33,556 nt of DNA from the NCBI GenBank assembly GCA_028821845.1, contig JAPKEZ010000004.1, forward strand, positions 1 through 33,556, given 5' to 3'. Below are positions 20,482-29,518 of this stretch, piece after piece. Source of the stretch: Planctomycetota bacterium. Lineage in GTDB: Bacteria; Planctomycetota; UBA1135. Made by a program: the position numbers and the translations under genes. The notes beneath the pieces are model-generated. The model was not told where the DNA came from and did no database searches. It saw only the letters and a list, made by a program, of their open reading frames with translations. Numbering within the stretch: the stretch's first letter is position 1; every line of letters begins with the position of its first letter.

Positions 20482-21402
20482 ATGTCATTCCCCTTGACTT
20501 TTGTAAGTGATTTCGACGGCGTATGGACTAACCCCAAACGCGAACTACAAGCCGTCCATCAAACCGTGCAAACTAATTTGCGCCGTATGTGTGGCTGGTC
20601 GCAAGAGCATCTCGAAGAAGTGTATGCCCATTTTCGCGAGCAAGTTTTGCATAGTCCGCACCAATACGGATGGCGTATCGATGGTGTCTTTTCGTCCTTT
20701 GTCGACGAAGACTATTTTGCGATGCCAACTTCGATTGCCCAGTACATCGATGACGCTCCGTGCGAATATTCTGTTGAATTGAAAAGTTCAGTCCTGCAAG
20801 AGTTCGAAACGGTTTTATCTTTCGTTGACTCTTGTTACGCTTCAACTTGCGAAAACTTTCGCAATGAAGTCGATCACGATTTATCCGAGGGTAGCGCGCG
20901 CGTTTTGCAATGGTTGCTTGACAACGATGTCAACGTGGTGTTCGTCACCAACGCGCCAACTGAAAAAATAACCACATGGTTCGCTCATCACGGTTTTAGT
21001 GTCGATGATGGTCGGAGCACATCTCCAGGCTCATCACGCTTGCGAGTTTACGGCAGGGCGGGCAAGCAGCATCTCGGACCCAGCGGCCGCAGCCTCGATT
21101 TCTGCGGGCGGCATGTGCAATGCGATCGCCCGCAATACAGAGCGGTGCTTGAACGTGAATCCCCCGACTTAGTCATCGGTGATGTGCTGTCTTTAGATTT
21201 AAGCCAGCCATTAGCAATGCGTGTTGATGGCAACCCGGCGGCGCCATCCGCAGTTGGTATCATGCACTTGCCGCATACACCCGAATGGGTGCTAGAATCA
21301 ATTGGCCAAGAGACTCACGAAATTGATTATTTGGTGCCGCACGTTACTTCAATACCACGAGTCGTAGAACGAGTTCGAGAAAATAGTTTTATCCATGGAT
21401 GA
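20482..21402 (+). CDS. HAD-superfamily-like hydrolase
   Basis: VSDFDGVWTNPK (DxDG motif I-like), VVFVTNAPTEKITTWFAHHGF (motif II-like), DLVIGDVLSLDL. Confidence 0.65.
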   Translation: MSFPLTFVSDFDGVWTNPKRELQAVHQTVQTNLRRMCGWSQEHLEEVYAHFREQVLHSPHQYGWRIDGVFSSFVDEDYFAMPTSIAQYIDDAPCEYSVELKSSVLQEFETVLSFVDSCYASTCENFRNEVDHDLSEGSARVLQWLLDNDVNVVFVTNAPTEKITTWFAHHGFSVDDGRSTSPGSSRLRVYGRAGKQHLGPSGRSLDFCGRHVQCDRPQYRAVLERESPDLVIGDVLSLDLSQPLAMRVDGNPAAPSAVGIMHLPHTPEWVLESIGQETHEIDYLVPHVTSIPRVVERVRENSFIHG

Positions 21403-21616
21403 ATTCCCTGATTTTGACCGCTCTTGGCTGCCGTATATCTACTTATACGGGGTAGGCGGCATCTTTTTTCTTGGCGGCATGTTGCTTATCTTTAAATCAA
21501 AGGCCTGCGACTGGAAGCGAGCCTCGCACCGCCGCTGGGCAAAGGTTTTGATTTTTGGTTACTTCTGGTATGCAGCAATCCATGGCGTCCTAATTTACTC
21601 CGCACTTAACATCTGA
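21395..21616 (+). CDS. small two-TM membrane protein, possible symporter accessory subunit
   Basis: 73 aa; hydrophobic segments IYLYGVGGIFFLGGMLLIF and VLIFGYFWYAAIHGVLIYSAL; 8-nt overlap upstream, 5 nt before the symporter. Confidence 0.6.
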   Translation: MDEFPDFDRSWLPYIYLYGVGGIFFLGGMLLIFKSKACDWKRASHRRWAKVLIFGYFWYAAIHGVLIYSALNI

Positions 21617-21621
21617 TTGCT

Positions 21622-23562
21622 ATGCTTTCTTTATTAATGCAACACGTTGCACAAAGCGGCTCTGACGCCGCTGCTGCAGCTGCCGCCGATGCCGGCTCTT
21701 CACCAATATTTTGGTTTATTGTTCTTGGTTATTTTGCTGTGGTGCTTGGCTTCGGCTCGTACTTCGCAAGATTCAATAAATCGACCAGCGACTTTTTCTT
21801 TGGCGGGCGCCGTTTCTCGTGGTGGCTTATCACGATGTCTATCGTCGCCACCGGAGTAGGTAGCCACAGCTTCTTAAAGTATTCAGGTAAGTCTTTCGAG
21901 CACGGCTTCAGTGGTTCAATGGCATACATGAATGACTGGTTCTTCATGCCATTATTTATTTTCGGATGGCTGCCGATTATTTATTACATGAAGGTGCGTT
22001 CGATACCAGAATATTTCGAACGTCGCTTTAATGCTAAAGTTCGCGCTTTAGCTACAGGCGTGTTATTAATGTACATGCTCGGTTATGTCGGCATAGGCTT
22101 GTTGACAATGGCTAAGACCTTGGGCCCTATTCTTGGCGACTCATGGTCGCTAATGGAAATTATTTGGGTGGTTGCAGTCGTCGCTGGTGTTTACATCACC
22201 TTTGGTGGCCAGACGGCGGTGATTTTCACTGACTTGTTGCAGGGCTTCATTCTGTTGTTTGCCGGAATCATGCTGTTTATCCTCGGCCTTAATTGGTTCG
22301 GTGGCTTTGACGCTTTCTGGAATATACTCCCAACTGAATTCAAATTGCCGTTATCTAATTTTAACGACGATCCGGGGTTTAACTTCGTCGGCATTTTCTG
22401 GCAAGATGCGGTTGCCGGTTCGATTGGTTTCTTGTTTATGAACCAAGGCTTAGTAATGCGCTTCTTGGCTTGTCGATCTGTGGATCATGGGCGTAAAGCT
22501 GCGGCGTTTAACATTTTGTTTGCGCTGCCTATTTCTGCGATAGCTGTTTCTTGTGCAGGATGGATTGGCTACGGCATGATGACGCAAGACCCAACTTTGG
22601 TATCTCCAGACACTGACCCTGACACCATATTTGTAATCGTTACACGTATTCTTACAACTAAGGCTGGCTTCGGCTTCTTCGTAGCAGCTGTGACAGCTGC
22701 GCTAATGTCTACTGTCGATACCTTGATAAACGCGATTTCCGCGGTGTTCGTTAACGATGTTTATGAACCGATTAGTAAGTTGCGCGGTATTCATCATGAT
22801 GACAAGCATCACCTGAAAGTCGCGATGGTTGCATCTGCCGCGGCAACCGTAATTGGTGTTGGCGCCGCATGGTCTTTCTCGCTGTTTGACAACCTTTATG
22901 AAGCGCATGGTTTCTTCCATTCGACTTTTACGCCACCACTAGTGGCCTGCATCTTCATGGGAATTTTCTGGCGCCGATTTAATACTAAGGGTGCTATGGC
23001 AACATTCTTGGCTGGCACCGTCATGATTATTCTTGGTCGCTTGTTGCCTCACGAATTGATTGAGCCAATCGCTCATGGTGTGCCGTCTATCGATCCCGAA
23101 ACAGGTGAAGTTTTAAGTACACCATTCAAATACATCGGCGCGCTTTACAATTTAATGGCATGTTTCGGTTCAGGCATCGTAGTTACTCTTTTGACGGAGA
23201 AAGATAACAAAGACCTTGAAGGCTTGACAATGTTCAGCCTCACTGCAGCGCGCAGAATGTTTAAAGGTAGCGAACCGAACGACCGTGTTGGCTTCCCGCA
23301 AACGGTAACCTACGAACTTGACACGAGTTTGCCGATTGGCGCCATCCGCATGGATAGAGAAGCGATGAATCACTTAGCTGCAGAGCAGGGCGACCTGGCC
23401 TATATTTGTGATAAGCGTAAATGGCTTGGTGGCTTGCGTTCGGCACACGCGCACTTTGATGGTGTCCACAACTCTGGAGAAACCGTGTTGTTGTCGCAAG
23501 ATATCTATGACAATGGGCACTTCTTGCCGGGCAAGCTGCTAGTCGTCGAAAAAGAGTTTTAA
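21622..23562 (+). CDS. sodium:solute symporter (SSS family)
   Basis: Many TM segments; DFFFGGRRFSWWLITMSIVATGVGSHSFLKYSGKSFEHG, YITFGGQTAVIFTDLLQGFIL, AALMSTVDTLINAISAVFVNDVY. Confidence 0.92.
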   Translation: MLSLLMQHVAQSGSDAAAAAAADAGSSPIFWFIVLGYFAVVLGFGSYFARFNKSTSDFFFGGRRFSWWLITMSIVATGVGSHSFLKYSGKSFEHGFSGSMAYMNDWFFMPLFIFGWLPIIYYMKVRSIPEYFERRFNAKVRALATGVLLMYMLGYVGIGLLTMAKTLGPILGDSWSLMEIIWVVAVVAGVYITFGGQTAVIFTDLLQGFILLFAGIMLFILGLNWFGGFDAFWNILPTEFKLPLSNFNDDPGFNFVGIFWQDAVAGSIGFLFMNQGLVMRFLACRSVDHGRKAAAFNILFALPISAIAVSCAGWIGYGMMTQDPTLVSPDTDPDTIFVIVTRILTTKAGFGFFVAAVTAALMSTVDTLINAISAVFVNDVYEPISKLRGIHHDDKHHLKVAMVASAAATVIGVGAAWSFSLFDNLYEAHGFFHSTFTPPLVACIFMGIFWRRFNTKGAMATFLAGTVMIILGRLLPHELIEPIAHGVPSIDPETGEVLSTPFKYIGALYNLMACFGSGIVVTLLTEKDNKDLEGLTMFSLTAARRMFKGSEPNDRVGFPQTVTYELDTSLPIGAIRMDREAMNHLAAEQGDLAYICDKRKWLGGLRSAHAHFDGVHNSGETVLLSQDIYDNGHFLPGKLLVVEKEF

Positions 23563-23569
23563 ATTAGCC

Positions 23570-24463
23570 TTACAAAGAATCCCAGTCGGACGGAATTTCT
23601 TCGCTGGCTGGGTAGCAATGTTCGGCAGTCGGAAACTCGCCACTGCGAAGGTCATCCTTTAGTTTGCCAAGGGCATTGCTGATTTCATCGGCAAGATGCG
23701 CGTAACGTTTCGCAAACTTTGGCACGGGGCCGGTGGTCAAGCCAACCACATCGTGAAACACCAATATCTGGCCATCACAGCCGCCTCCGGCACCGATGCC
23801 AATCGTTGGAATGATTAAGCGTTGGCTAATACGCGTTGCCACAACTTCTGGTACGCCTTCAAGAACAATTGCCGTAGCACCACACTCTTGCACAGTGAGC
23901 GCTTCTTCAAGAAGTTGCTTTGCTGCATCGATAGTCTTGCCCTGAATTTTGAAACCACCGCGAGCGTTTATCGATTGCGGAAGTAACCCAAGATGAGCAA
24001 TCACCGGAATATCGGCTTCAACTAAAGCGTCGATCCGCTCAAAGCGCGGACCTTCGATTTTCACAGCCTGCGCACCGCCCTCACGAACTAGGCGCAGGGC
24101 GTTGCTAATAGTCTCTTCATTAGAAACGTGATAAGTTCCGAAAGGCATGTCAGCTACCACGAGAGGGCGATCGACTGCACGCTTAACTGCGCGTGTCGCT
24201 GAAATGATTTGGTCGAGGCTTATCTTTAGAGTACTTGCGTGACCCAAAACAACGTTGGCCATTGAATCACCAACTAGGATTAAATCAAAACCGGCCTCGT
24301 CAATAAGGCGCGCTGTCGAATAATCATATGCAGTCAAGCATAGTATTTTTTGGCCTTTGGCTTTGCGCTGCAGCAAACCAGGCACAGTAACTTTGGACGG
24401 CAACTGGCGCTCTGTGGTCTCAGAAGTCGGGCCGTAAGCAGTCGGTGATTTGGGCTTATCCAT
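23570..24463 (-). CDS. panB: 3-methyl-2-oxobutanoate hydroxymethyltransferase
   Basis: LTAYDYSTARLIDEAGFDLILVGDSMANVVLGHASTL, ADMPFGTYH, VKIEG, IGIGAGGGCDGQILVFHDVVGL; ATG at complement 24461-24463. Confidence 0.96.
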   Translation of the reverse strand: MDKPKSPTAYGPTSETTERQLPSKVTVPGLLQRKAKGQKILCLTAYDYSTARLIDEAGFDLILVGDSMANVVLGHASTLKISLDQIISATRAVKRAVDRPLVVADMPFGTYHVSNEETISNALRLVREGGAQAVKIEGPRFERIDALVEADIPVIAHLGLLPQSINARGGFKIQGKTIDAAKQLLEEALTVQECGATAIVLEGVPEVVATRISQRLIIPTIGIGAGGGCDGQILVFHDVVGLTTGPVPKFAKRYAHLADEISNALGKLKDDLRSGEFPTAEHCYPASEEIPSDWDSL

Positions 24464-24519
24464 TTTGTAGACTATATTGTACTCCACACCAATTGAAAAG
24501 GCTGTGTTATTCTACATGC

Positions 24520-25803
24520 ATGTTTGCTGTCATTCCTCTGACTCTTGTCGTGCTTCTAGCCGCACCTCAGCAGCAAAGCGAAGATGATGCACCTACGCAG
24601 TCATTCTCGCTTAGCGAGTGGTTAAAAGTGCTGCAGGTAAAGCCTCAGCAGCAAAGCGAAGATGATGCACCTACGCAGTCATCCGCGCTTAGTGAGTGGC
24701 TAGAATCGCGCTCAGATGATTGGCAATCTAATGTTAGCCGTCAGCAAAGCTCTATATTCGGCTTGCAGGCTGATATGTTCATGGCGATAACCGAAAAAGC
24801 CGATGCTTTTGACCAATTTAACCGTTTGCGAATGCGTTCTTTGGTGCTTAATGCTCAACAAAACTTCGATTTCGGTGTGCTGTTTGGTACTTTTGCCATC
24901 GGCGATTACGATGACTTCGACGAGGTAGCGGTGTCACAGCTCGGGATTATGCTCACAGACATCGATTGGTTTGGCTTTCCGGGCACCACCGATTTGCAAA
25001 TCGGCCGGTACTTTGCCGACGTAGGTGCTTTCAATTCATATTTGCCAACCGATTTCGCCGCTCCGCATTTAGATGGCGTACGTAGTAGCTTTCTCGGTGG
25101 TAACTTGTCTTTGCTTGGCCTCGAATTACAAAATAACGCTTACCTTGATAATGGCCACTTTCATTTTTCGTTGGGTGTGGCTAGTGAACGCCAAAGTCTA
25201 GATTTCGATAATTTTGATACTGCTTCTGTCACTGGCTCAAACGCCGACCAGCGTTTTAGTGCCAAAAATTGGTTGGCCACAAGTCGTGCTAGCATGCAGT
25301 TTGATTTTAGTAGCAGTAACTCGATGCGCATTGGTGCCACGGCAATTTCTTCACCGGCGGAAGTGGTTTTTGAGCCAGAACGTGCCGAAATTGAGCACAA
25401 TAACTTCGGAGGAGAGTTAGGTTTTGTTTTCAATACTGGCAATGACCGCTCTCATGAGCTAGCATTCGAAGTGTGGACTGACGATCGACAGTATCGCGAT
25501 TCATCTGGTGAATATCCGTATTCATTGAGTCGAGGTGAGTGGGGTATGTATCAATTCAATTACGACGCAAAGTGGTCACTCGGTGCCTTGGCTTCGCGTT
25601 ACGACGCCTTAGAAAATGTCGATGACTCCGCGCATCATCATTCGGCGTGGTTAAGTTACTCACCAAATTTCGGCGGTGATGTAACATTCTTTGGCACGCA
25701 TACCAACCCTGGCCAGCAGCAAGAAAAGTATTTCACCGTCGGCATGGCATTCAGTCTTAACTTCGGACGCTCGCAAACTCGTGGCTACAGTCGCTGGTAT
25801 TAA
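24520..25803 (+). CDS. putative outer-membrane beta-barrel/porin-like protein
   Basis: Hydrophobic N-terminus MFAVIPLTLVVLLAAP, alternating aromatic strands (DLQIGRYFADVGAF, LSLLGLELQNNAYLDNGHFHFSLGVASERQ), C-terminal strand KYFTVGMAFSLNFG; TTG 24493 is an alternative start. Confidence 0.6.
   Translation: MFAVIPLTLVVLLAAPQQQSEDDAPTQSFSLSEWLKVLQVKPQQQSEDDAPTQSSALSEWLESRSDDWQSNVSRQQSSIFGLQADMFMAITEKADAFDQFNRLRMRSLVLNAQQNFDFGVLFGTFAIGDYDDFDEVAVSQLGIMLTDIDWFGFPGTTDLQIGRYFADVGAFNSYLPTDFAAPHLDGVRSSFLGGNLSLLGLELQNNAYLDNGHFHFSLGVASERQSLDFDNFDTASVTGSNADQRFSAKNWLATSRASMQFDFSSSNSMRIGATAISSPAEVVFEPERAEIEHNNFGGELGFVFNTGNDRSHELAFEVWTDDRQYRDSSGEYPYSLSRGEWGMYQFNYDAKWSLGALASRYDALENVDDSAHHHSAWLSYSPNFGGDVTFFGTHTNPGQQQEKYFTVGMAFSLNFGRSQTRGYSRWY
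24565..24720 (+). repeat. tandem direct duplication, period 78 bp (26 aa)
   Basis: Copies begin at 24565 and 24643; first 40 bp identical (cctcagcagcaaagcgaagatgatgcacctacgcagtcat), about 63 bp recognisable. Confidence 0.95.
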
Positions 25804-27161
25804 CAGAGTTTTTCGAATACTGCTGTCGAATCAATGACGTTGCCATTTGGCATCAGATGTGCAGGCGCAATTATCAGTGGCCCCAACTCTGGTCGGCTCG
25901 GACGGCGTCCGTGTGAACCTTTTACTAAACTGGTGTCTAGCGGAACTACATTCATGGTGTAGCGCATGCCGATAAGTTTTTTTAGTAGCGTGAATGCAAT
26001 TTTCAGCTTGGGGAATTTTATTTGCGGGTCTAAGAATAACTCGCAAGGATCGTAGCCAGGTTTACGGTGGATGTCGACGCATCGCGCGAAATCTGGCTCA
26101 GTCTGATGATCGAGCCAGTATTGGTATCCAAGCCAGCTTTTTTGCGCAGCGGTAATTATTAACTCTCCACTTCTAGGATGATTTAATTCGGCGATGTCTT
26201 GTCGGGCTTGCACGCTTTCAATTCCATCAACAGCGCTTAGCAATTGGCGAACCTGCTCGATATCGGCAGTGTCTTTGACGTAGACGTGAGCGATTTGATG
26301 ATCGCAAACGGCAAAGGCGCGTGAGTTGCCAGGGTCGAGCAGCGAACCGTTTTTGGCGCGGTGTATTTGCAATAAACCGGCTTCGTTGAGTATCTTGTTG
26401 GGTAATACGCAGTTATCGACGTTTTCGATACCGTACTCACTTAATACAATAACCTGAGTGTCGGCTAGTTGCAGCAATGGTGCAAGCGCCTTGTCTAGAT
26501 CGCTGCATGCTCGCCGTGCCTGGGCAGAGTTCGCGCCATAGCGCTGTAGGTCGTAGTCAAGGTGCGGCAAGTAACTCAAATGCAATCCATAAGGATGGTT
26601 CTTGAGATGCAATAAAGTGGCATCAATAATCCATTGCGTACTCTTTATGTTTGCGTTCGGTCCCCAAAAGCTGAAGAGCGGAAACTCGCCTAACTCACTG
26701 GTTACTTCCTCGTGCAATTGTGGCGGATGAGCATGGATGTCTGGTCCCTTGCGTCCATCAGCAAAATAAGTTGGGCGGGGGGTAATGCTGTAATTAGCAT
26801 CACTTGGAAGATTGAACCACCAAAACAGCTGATGGCTTTGACGTTGCTGCGGATCGTTATTTGCTTCTCGCCATCGTTCAAAGATCGATTTGCCATCGCC
26901 AGTGATTAGTTTTATTGATTGTCGCCACAACCACACTTCGCTTAAATCGCGGTGGTACCAGCCATTGCCTACAGCACCGTGTTGGTCGGGAGTAGTACCC
27001 ATCAACATGTTGGCCTGCGCAGTTAGAGTTACTGCAGGAAATGCTGGCCGGATATGCTTTTGCTGTTGTGCAGCGGCGTAGGATTGCAGGTTCGGCATCG
27101 CGCCACTCTCGAGTAATTCTTGAGTGAGGCCGACTACGTTGAGCACTAGTTTCTTAGTCAT
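25800..27161 (-). CDS. alkaline-phosphatase-superfamily protein (type I phosphodiesterase/nucleotide pyrophosphatase-like)
   Basis: FPAVTLTAQANMLMGTTPDQHGAVGNGWYHRDLSEVWLWRQS, YLPHLDYDLQRYG, VLSEYGIENVD, CVDIHRKPGYDPCELF, VKGSHGRRP. Confidence 0.87.
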   Translation of the reverse strand: MTKKLVLNVVGLTQELLESGAMPNLQSYAAAQQQKHIRPAFPAVTLTAQANMLMGTTPDQHGAVGNGWYHRDLSEVWLWRQSIKLITGDGKSIFERWREANNDPQQRQSHQLFWWFNLPSDANYSITPRPTYFADGRKGPDIHAHPPQLHEEVTSELGEFPLFSFWGPNANIKSTQWIIDATLLHLKNHPYGLHLSYLPHLDYDLQRYGANSAQARRACSDLDKALAPLLQLADTQVIVLSEYGIENVDNCVLPNKILNEAGLLQIHRAKNGSLLDPGNSRAFAVCDHQIAHVYVKDTADIEQVRQLLSAVDGIESVQARQDIAELNHPRSGELIITAAQKSWLGYQYWLDHQTEPDFARCVDIHRKPGYDPCELFLDPQIKFPKLKIAFTLLKKLIGMRYTMNVVPLDTSLVKGSHGRRPSRPELGPLIIAPAHLMPNGNVIDSTAVFEKLC

Positions 27162-29518
27162 TAGTTTATACTTGGACTATGGTTGCTTAAGTAGCCAGCT
27201 ACCTGGGTAGGACTTAGCGGACGCGAGAACAGATATCCTTGAGCATAGACACAACCCATCGCCAACAATTGCTGGCGTTGACTTTCGGTTTCGACGCCCT
27301 CGGTAATTGTAGACAAATTTATAGTTCGCGCCAATTCGATGATTGAAGCAATCACTTTGACTCCGGTTGCGGAGCGATCCATTCCGACCACGAATGAGCG
27401 GTCAATTTTAAGCGAAGTAGCAGGAAGATTGTTGAGGTAGCTCAGTGAATTGTAGCCAGTGCCGAAATCGTCTAGAGCGATTTCGAAACCAAGATCACGT
27501 GCCTGACGCAATAACGGCACAACCTCTTTATTAGGATTTACTGCCTCGCGTTCTGTTATTTCGAGTTGTAATAAGTGAGGTTGAATGTTGTAGTTTTCTA
27601 CCAAGCGCTTGATACTCGGCAGGAAGCTATCTTTTTCTAATTGGCTTGAAGCGACGTTTACGCTTACATAAAGATCTTTGAAATCGTCACTCGTTTTGTG
27701 GCATTCATCCAGCAATCGGCACGATTTGCGTAGCATGATATTACCAAGTTCTTCGATCAATCCGTACTCTTCAGCAATAGGAATGAATTGATTAGGTGGG
27801 ATGAAGTTTCCAGGTGAAATTTCCCAGCGCGCTAAGGCTTCAAAGCCGATAGGCTTATTGGTCTCCATGTTAACAATTGGCTGCAACCAAGCTTCAATAG
27901 TGTTTTCTGAAATTGCCTGCTTCAATTGCTCGCTTAGTTGCCATGCACTGAGTGCCTCGGAAGCTAGAGCAAGATGGAACATTCGCTCTGTATCGCCCCC
28001 ATCTTTGCTGGCAGAAACGCATGCGGTTTGTGCTTCGCGCAACCAGTCTTCGGCATTTTCTTGGCGCATATCACTGCGCGCGATGCCAATGCTGCAAGTA
28101 ATGTTTAGTTGGCGTTCTTCGAGGAATAATGGCGCCGCAAATTCGAGCTGCAATTCGCGTGCCATTTTTAAGGCGTCATCGTCATTGTCGATGTCTTCGC
28201 TGAGTACACTAAAGTCGTATTCGCCGATGTGTGCGATGTGTTTGTCGCCGGCAAAGTAACCTGTAAGGCGATCACCTATTTGACGGACCATCTCGTGCAT
28301 TGCTGCGGAGCCAAGGGCGCTATGCAGTGGGGCGGTGCGATTGACTGCTAAAACAAAGAGGTAGCCTTTTTCGGTGATACCTCGCTGAAATCTCTCTTGA
28401 AAATTAATAATTTTTTCTATCAGCAGGTTGCGATTCGGTAAACCAGTTACGTTGTCGTAAAGTTTTTCTTTGGCAAGTCGTTCTTCGAATTGTGCGCGAT
28501 CGCTAATGTCAATTGCTGTCACTACTACTGATGTAACCTTGGAATGTCTGTCTATAACGGGAGTAAAATGACCATCGAAGTCACGATTACCCAGTTTTAG
28601 CCCAGCGTGAAAGTCAACTCCGCCAAGTGCGCGAGTTAAAGATTCGATAAATGTTTGGTTGCCGGCGAAAGCAGCAGCAGCTTTCTCCCCGAGAAGGTTT
28701 GAGCTGATAAAGCCGGCGCGGGCAAGCGCTCGACCTTCGGCGTATTGCACTACGCCTTTGCCGTTAAACACGAACATAGCCACCGGGGCATAAGCAATCA
28801 TGTTTTGGAAGTTGCGTTGATTATCGCGAATATCCTGCTCCGCTTGGAGGTGCGACAACTCAGAGGCAAGAATCTCGGCAACCAGATTAAACCCCTCATG
28901 CTCAGAGCTTGACCATTGACGCTCACTTGTGGTAACTTCAATTCGTAGGCAACCAAGAACGTGATCGCGGTTAATCAGTGGTACCACCATCATTGACTTA
29001 GTCCCCGCCTCATGCATTTGCAGGCGCAATGCCTTACTGCTACGCGGCACATCATCAATGCTGTTAATTAAAATTGGGATGCGCGATTTTGTTTTGTCGC
29101 ACAACCACGGATAGTCTTTAATACTTACATCTTGTAATTCTTCGACATGTTTGCTGACACCGCTCTTGCACCATTCGTTAATGCATGAAAAGGTACCCGC
29201 ATCTTCATCGAACAATAAAATTGACGATCGTTCTACTTCGTAAAAGCCACCAATCAGCTGCAGGGCAGAGTGAACCGCATCATCGAGGCCTGCTTGCGTA
29301 CTGCCAATGAAAATGCTAGAGATTTCCATCAAGTGTTTGTTGTTTGTCGCGCGATATTGCATCAGGCGGTATTCACGGCGTCCCACTTCTAGTTGGGAGA
29401 GCAATTCATCTGCGCGACGGCGCGATTTACGCGAAGCAAGAAGCTGTACAACCATTAGCGCCAAACTTGCGGCTGCAAGTATTTGCGTTAGCATCAACAC
29501 TAGGCTTTCGGAGAACAT
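27161..29518 (-). CDS. membrane-anchored GAF-PAS-(degenerate GGDEF)-EAL protein
   Basis: N-terminal TM; GAF-like and PAS-like regions; DNVTGLPNRNLL; degenerate GGDEF site IGEYDF; EAL motif GFEALARW, LEITERE, DDFGTGYNSLSYL, KIDRSFV, TEGVET. Confidence 0.92.
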   Translation of the reverse strand: MFSESLVLMLTQILAAASLALMVVQLLASRKSRRRADELLSQLEVGRREYRLMQYRATNNKHLMEISSIFIGSTQAGLDDAVHSALQLIGGFYEVERSSILLFDEDAGTFSCINEWCKSGVSKHVEELQDVSIKDYPWLCDKTKSRIPILINSIDDVPRSSKALRLQMHEAGTKSMMVVPLINRDHVLGCLRIEVTTSERQWSSSEHEGFNLVAEILASELSHLQAEQDIRDNQRNFQNMIAYAPVAMFVFNGKGVVQYAEGRALARAGFISSNLLGEKAAAAFAGNQTFIESLTRALGGVDFHAGLKLGNRDFDGHFTPVIDRHSKVTSVVVTAIDISDRAQFEERLAKEKLYDNVTGLPNRNLLIEKIINFQERFQRGITEKGYLFVLAVNRTAPLHSALGSAAMHEMVRQIGDRLTGYFAGDKHIAHIGEYDFSVLSEDIDNDDDALKMARELQLEFAAPLFLEERQLNITCSIGIARSDMRQENAEDWLREAQTACVSASKDGGDTERMFHLALASEALSAWQLSEQLKQAISENTIEAWLQPIVNMETNKPIGFEALARWEISPGNFIPPNQFIPIAEEYGLIEELGNIMLRKSCRLLDECHKTSDDFKDLYVSVNVASSQLEKDSFLPSIKRLVENYNIQPHLLQLEITEREAVNPNKEVVPLLRQARDLGFEIALDDFGTGYNSLSYLNNLPATSLKIDRSFVVGMDRSATGVKVIASIIELARTINLSTITEGVETESQRQQLLAMGCVYAQGYLFSRPLSPTQVAGYLSNHSPSIN

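Noticed and set aside
21622-24463. Symporter as PanF because it neighbours panB
   Set aside because: The genes are convergent and the symporter sequence looks SGLT/SSS-general rather than clearly PanF; proximity alone is insufficient.
24445-24519. GTG-initiated upstream extension of the barrel-like ORF
   Set aside because: It would overlap the panB start and adds Cys-rich non-signal sequence; ATG 24520 (or TTG 24493, giving MKRLCYST...) is more plausible. The choice between these two remains open.
27801-28259. 152-aa plus-strand ORF antisense to the EAL protein
   Set aside because: Fully within a well-supported coding region on the other strand; Ser/Cys-rich low-complexity translation, no motif.
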